A DNA stretch of 33,154 bases from Roseicyclus amphidinii (GTDB lineage: Bacteria > Pseudomonadota > Alphaproteobacteria > Rhodobacterales > Rhodobacteraceae), in contig NZ_JASJOE010000038.1 of NCBI RefSeq assembly GCF_030163755.1, forward strand, positions 1-33,154. Reading direction: 5' to 3'. Both the position numbers and the translations under genes were made by a program. Shown piece after piece: positions 32,456-33,154 of this stretch. The notes under the pieces were generated by a model, which searched no databases, had not been told where the DNA came from, and was given only the letters and a program-made list of their open reading frames with translations. Position 1 is the stretch's first letter. Every line of letters starts with the position of its first letter.

Positions 32456-33154
32456 CTAGAGCCGGTCGATGATCCGATCCTGCAGCGCGCCGGGCAACAC
32501 CCGCGTCAGCACCGCCGCCACGTAGGCGGGCGTGGTGATGTAGTAGCGCCGCTGCGGGCGGGGGTGTTCCAGCGCATGCACCAGCTTCTTCACCACCGCC
32601 TCCGGCCCCAGCTCGAACAGGTCGCGCCCCGCCTCGCGGCGGGCGGTCCATTTCGTCCGGTAGAACCCGGCATGCCGTGACGCGCCGAGGTCGATCCACC
32701 GGTCGAACTGCGCCATCGAGCGGTCGCGGAAGCCCGATGTCACCGGCCCGGTGTTCAGGATCGAGACATGGATGCCCGTGCCCCGCAACTCCACGCGCAT
32801 CGTGTTCGTCAGCCCCTCCAGCGCGTGTTTCGTCGCCACGTAGGCCGCCCGCCATTTCAGCGCCGTGAACCCCACGACCGAGGAATGCTGCACGATCCGG
32901 CCCCCGCCGGTCTCGCGCATGTGGCGGATGGCGTGGCAGGTCAGCTCGTGAACCCCGAAGAGGTTCGAGGAAAACACCTCCTCCAGCGCGCCGCGGGGCA
33001 GGTCCTCGGCCGCGCCGGGCATCCCGTGGCCCGCGTTGTTGAACAGCGCGTTCACCCGCCCGCCCGCCAGCGCGACGGCCTCGGCCCAGCCCCGCGCGAT
33101 GCTGGCGCTGTCGTGGTGGTCGATGCGGGTGGCCGCGAACCCCTCGGCCTGCAG
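32456..33154 (-). CDS. SDR family oxidoreductase, 5' end cut by window edge
   Basis: The 232 visible residues cover the second part of a short-chain dehydrogenase: NNAG motif in ALFNNAGHGMPG, catalytic Ser in VQHSSVVGF, and the Y-x-x-x-K motif in AAYVATKHALEGL. The Rossmann glycine motif lies beyond base 33154. The substrate is unknown; the tail YYITTPAYVAAVLTRVLPGALQDRI resembles classical SDRs with a C-terminal membrane-associated extension. An internal ATG at 33055 is not the start, since conserved sequence continues upstream in frame to the window edge. Confidence 0.92.
   Translation of the reverse strand: MQAEGFAATRIDHHDSASIARGWAEAVALAGGRVNALFNNAGHGMPGAAEDLPRGALEEVFSSNLFGVHELTCHAIRHMRETGGGRIVQHSSVVGFTALKWRAAYVATKHALEGLTNTMRVELRGTGIHVSILNTGPVTSGFRDRSMAQFDRWIDLGASRHAGFYRTKWTARREAGRDLFELGPEAVVKKLVHALEHPRPQRRYYITTPAYVAAVLTRVLPGALQDRIIDRL

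Overview
The window is about 33 kb of GC-rich chromosome from an alphaproteobacterium of the order Rhodobacterales (Rhodobacter/Paracoccus/Roseobacter relatives). The evidence is the Paracoccus-type aa3 oxidase genes (ctaC, ctaB, ctaG, ctaE, ctaH), a CcrM-type DNA methyltransferase, a TrcR/DUF1013 regulator, COQ9, a PduO/HIG1 pair and GTG/ATGA-coupled gene starts. It is mostly core genome. I see no rRNA, tRNA, CRISPR array, transposase or prophage gene.

Layout. 1-2554 (minus strand): 5' part of dprA, a striking array of four palindromes, and tldD. 2737-11787 (plus): cytochrome c oxidase subunit II, heme O synthase, a small CoxF-like membrane protein, Cox11, subunit III and SURF1, continuing almost without gaps into thrC, an M16 peptidase, a GNAT acetyltransferase and an FAD-linked 2-hydroxyacid oxidase. 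11788-12426 is a 639-bp convergent intergenic region full of hairpins. 12427-13384 (minus): an overlapping pair, a small exported protein and a two-TM protein with a C-terminal winged helix. 13621-15991 (plus): an exported Cys-rich protein, rnhB and ccrM. 16205-17161 (minus): Sua5. 17311-20930 (plus): acyl-CoA dehydrogenase, MBL hydrolase, oxidase subunit IV (ctaH) and a lipoprotein. 21031-21237 (minus): rpsU. 21352-24047 (plus): COQ9, quinone oxidoreductase, NERD protein. 24004-25377 (minus): CDP-alcohol phosphatidyltransferase and HAD phosphatase. 25471-27729 (plus): clpS, RsmC-like methyltransferase, SDR. 27749-28940: divergent tetR and exported SnoaL-like protein. 29016-33154: trcR (minus), RNase T2 (plus), then lipid A-type acyltransferase, PduO, HIG1-type protein and a partial SDR (all minus).

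How they fit together. Subunits II, III and IV of the aa3 oxidase and the assembly factors for heme O/A, CuB and SURF1 are here; ctaD (subunit I) is not. ccrM and trcR belong to the alphaproteobacterial cell-cycle methylation/CtrA network; three GANTC sites lie just upstream of ccrM and a near-consensus CtrA box lies upstream of dprA.

Most interesting unexplained structure: (1) a dispersed repeat whose three full copies share one invariant hairpin, a second hairpin whose stem changes with compensation, and a GGGATATTT...GGAGAAG core; a fourth copy is core-only; (2) four abutting palindromes, each centred on TTGCAA, with centres 22-23 bp apart; (3) the membrane winged-helix protein plus small periplasmic partner; (4) an SDR with Ala at the catalytic Lys position. 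All functional statements come from reading motifs; no database search was run.
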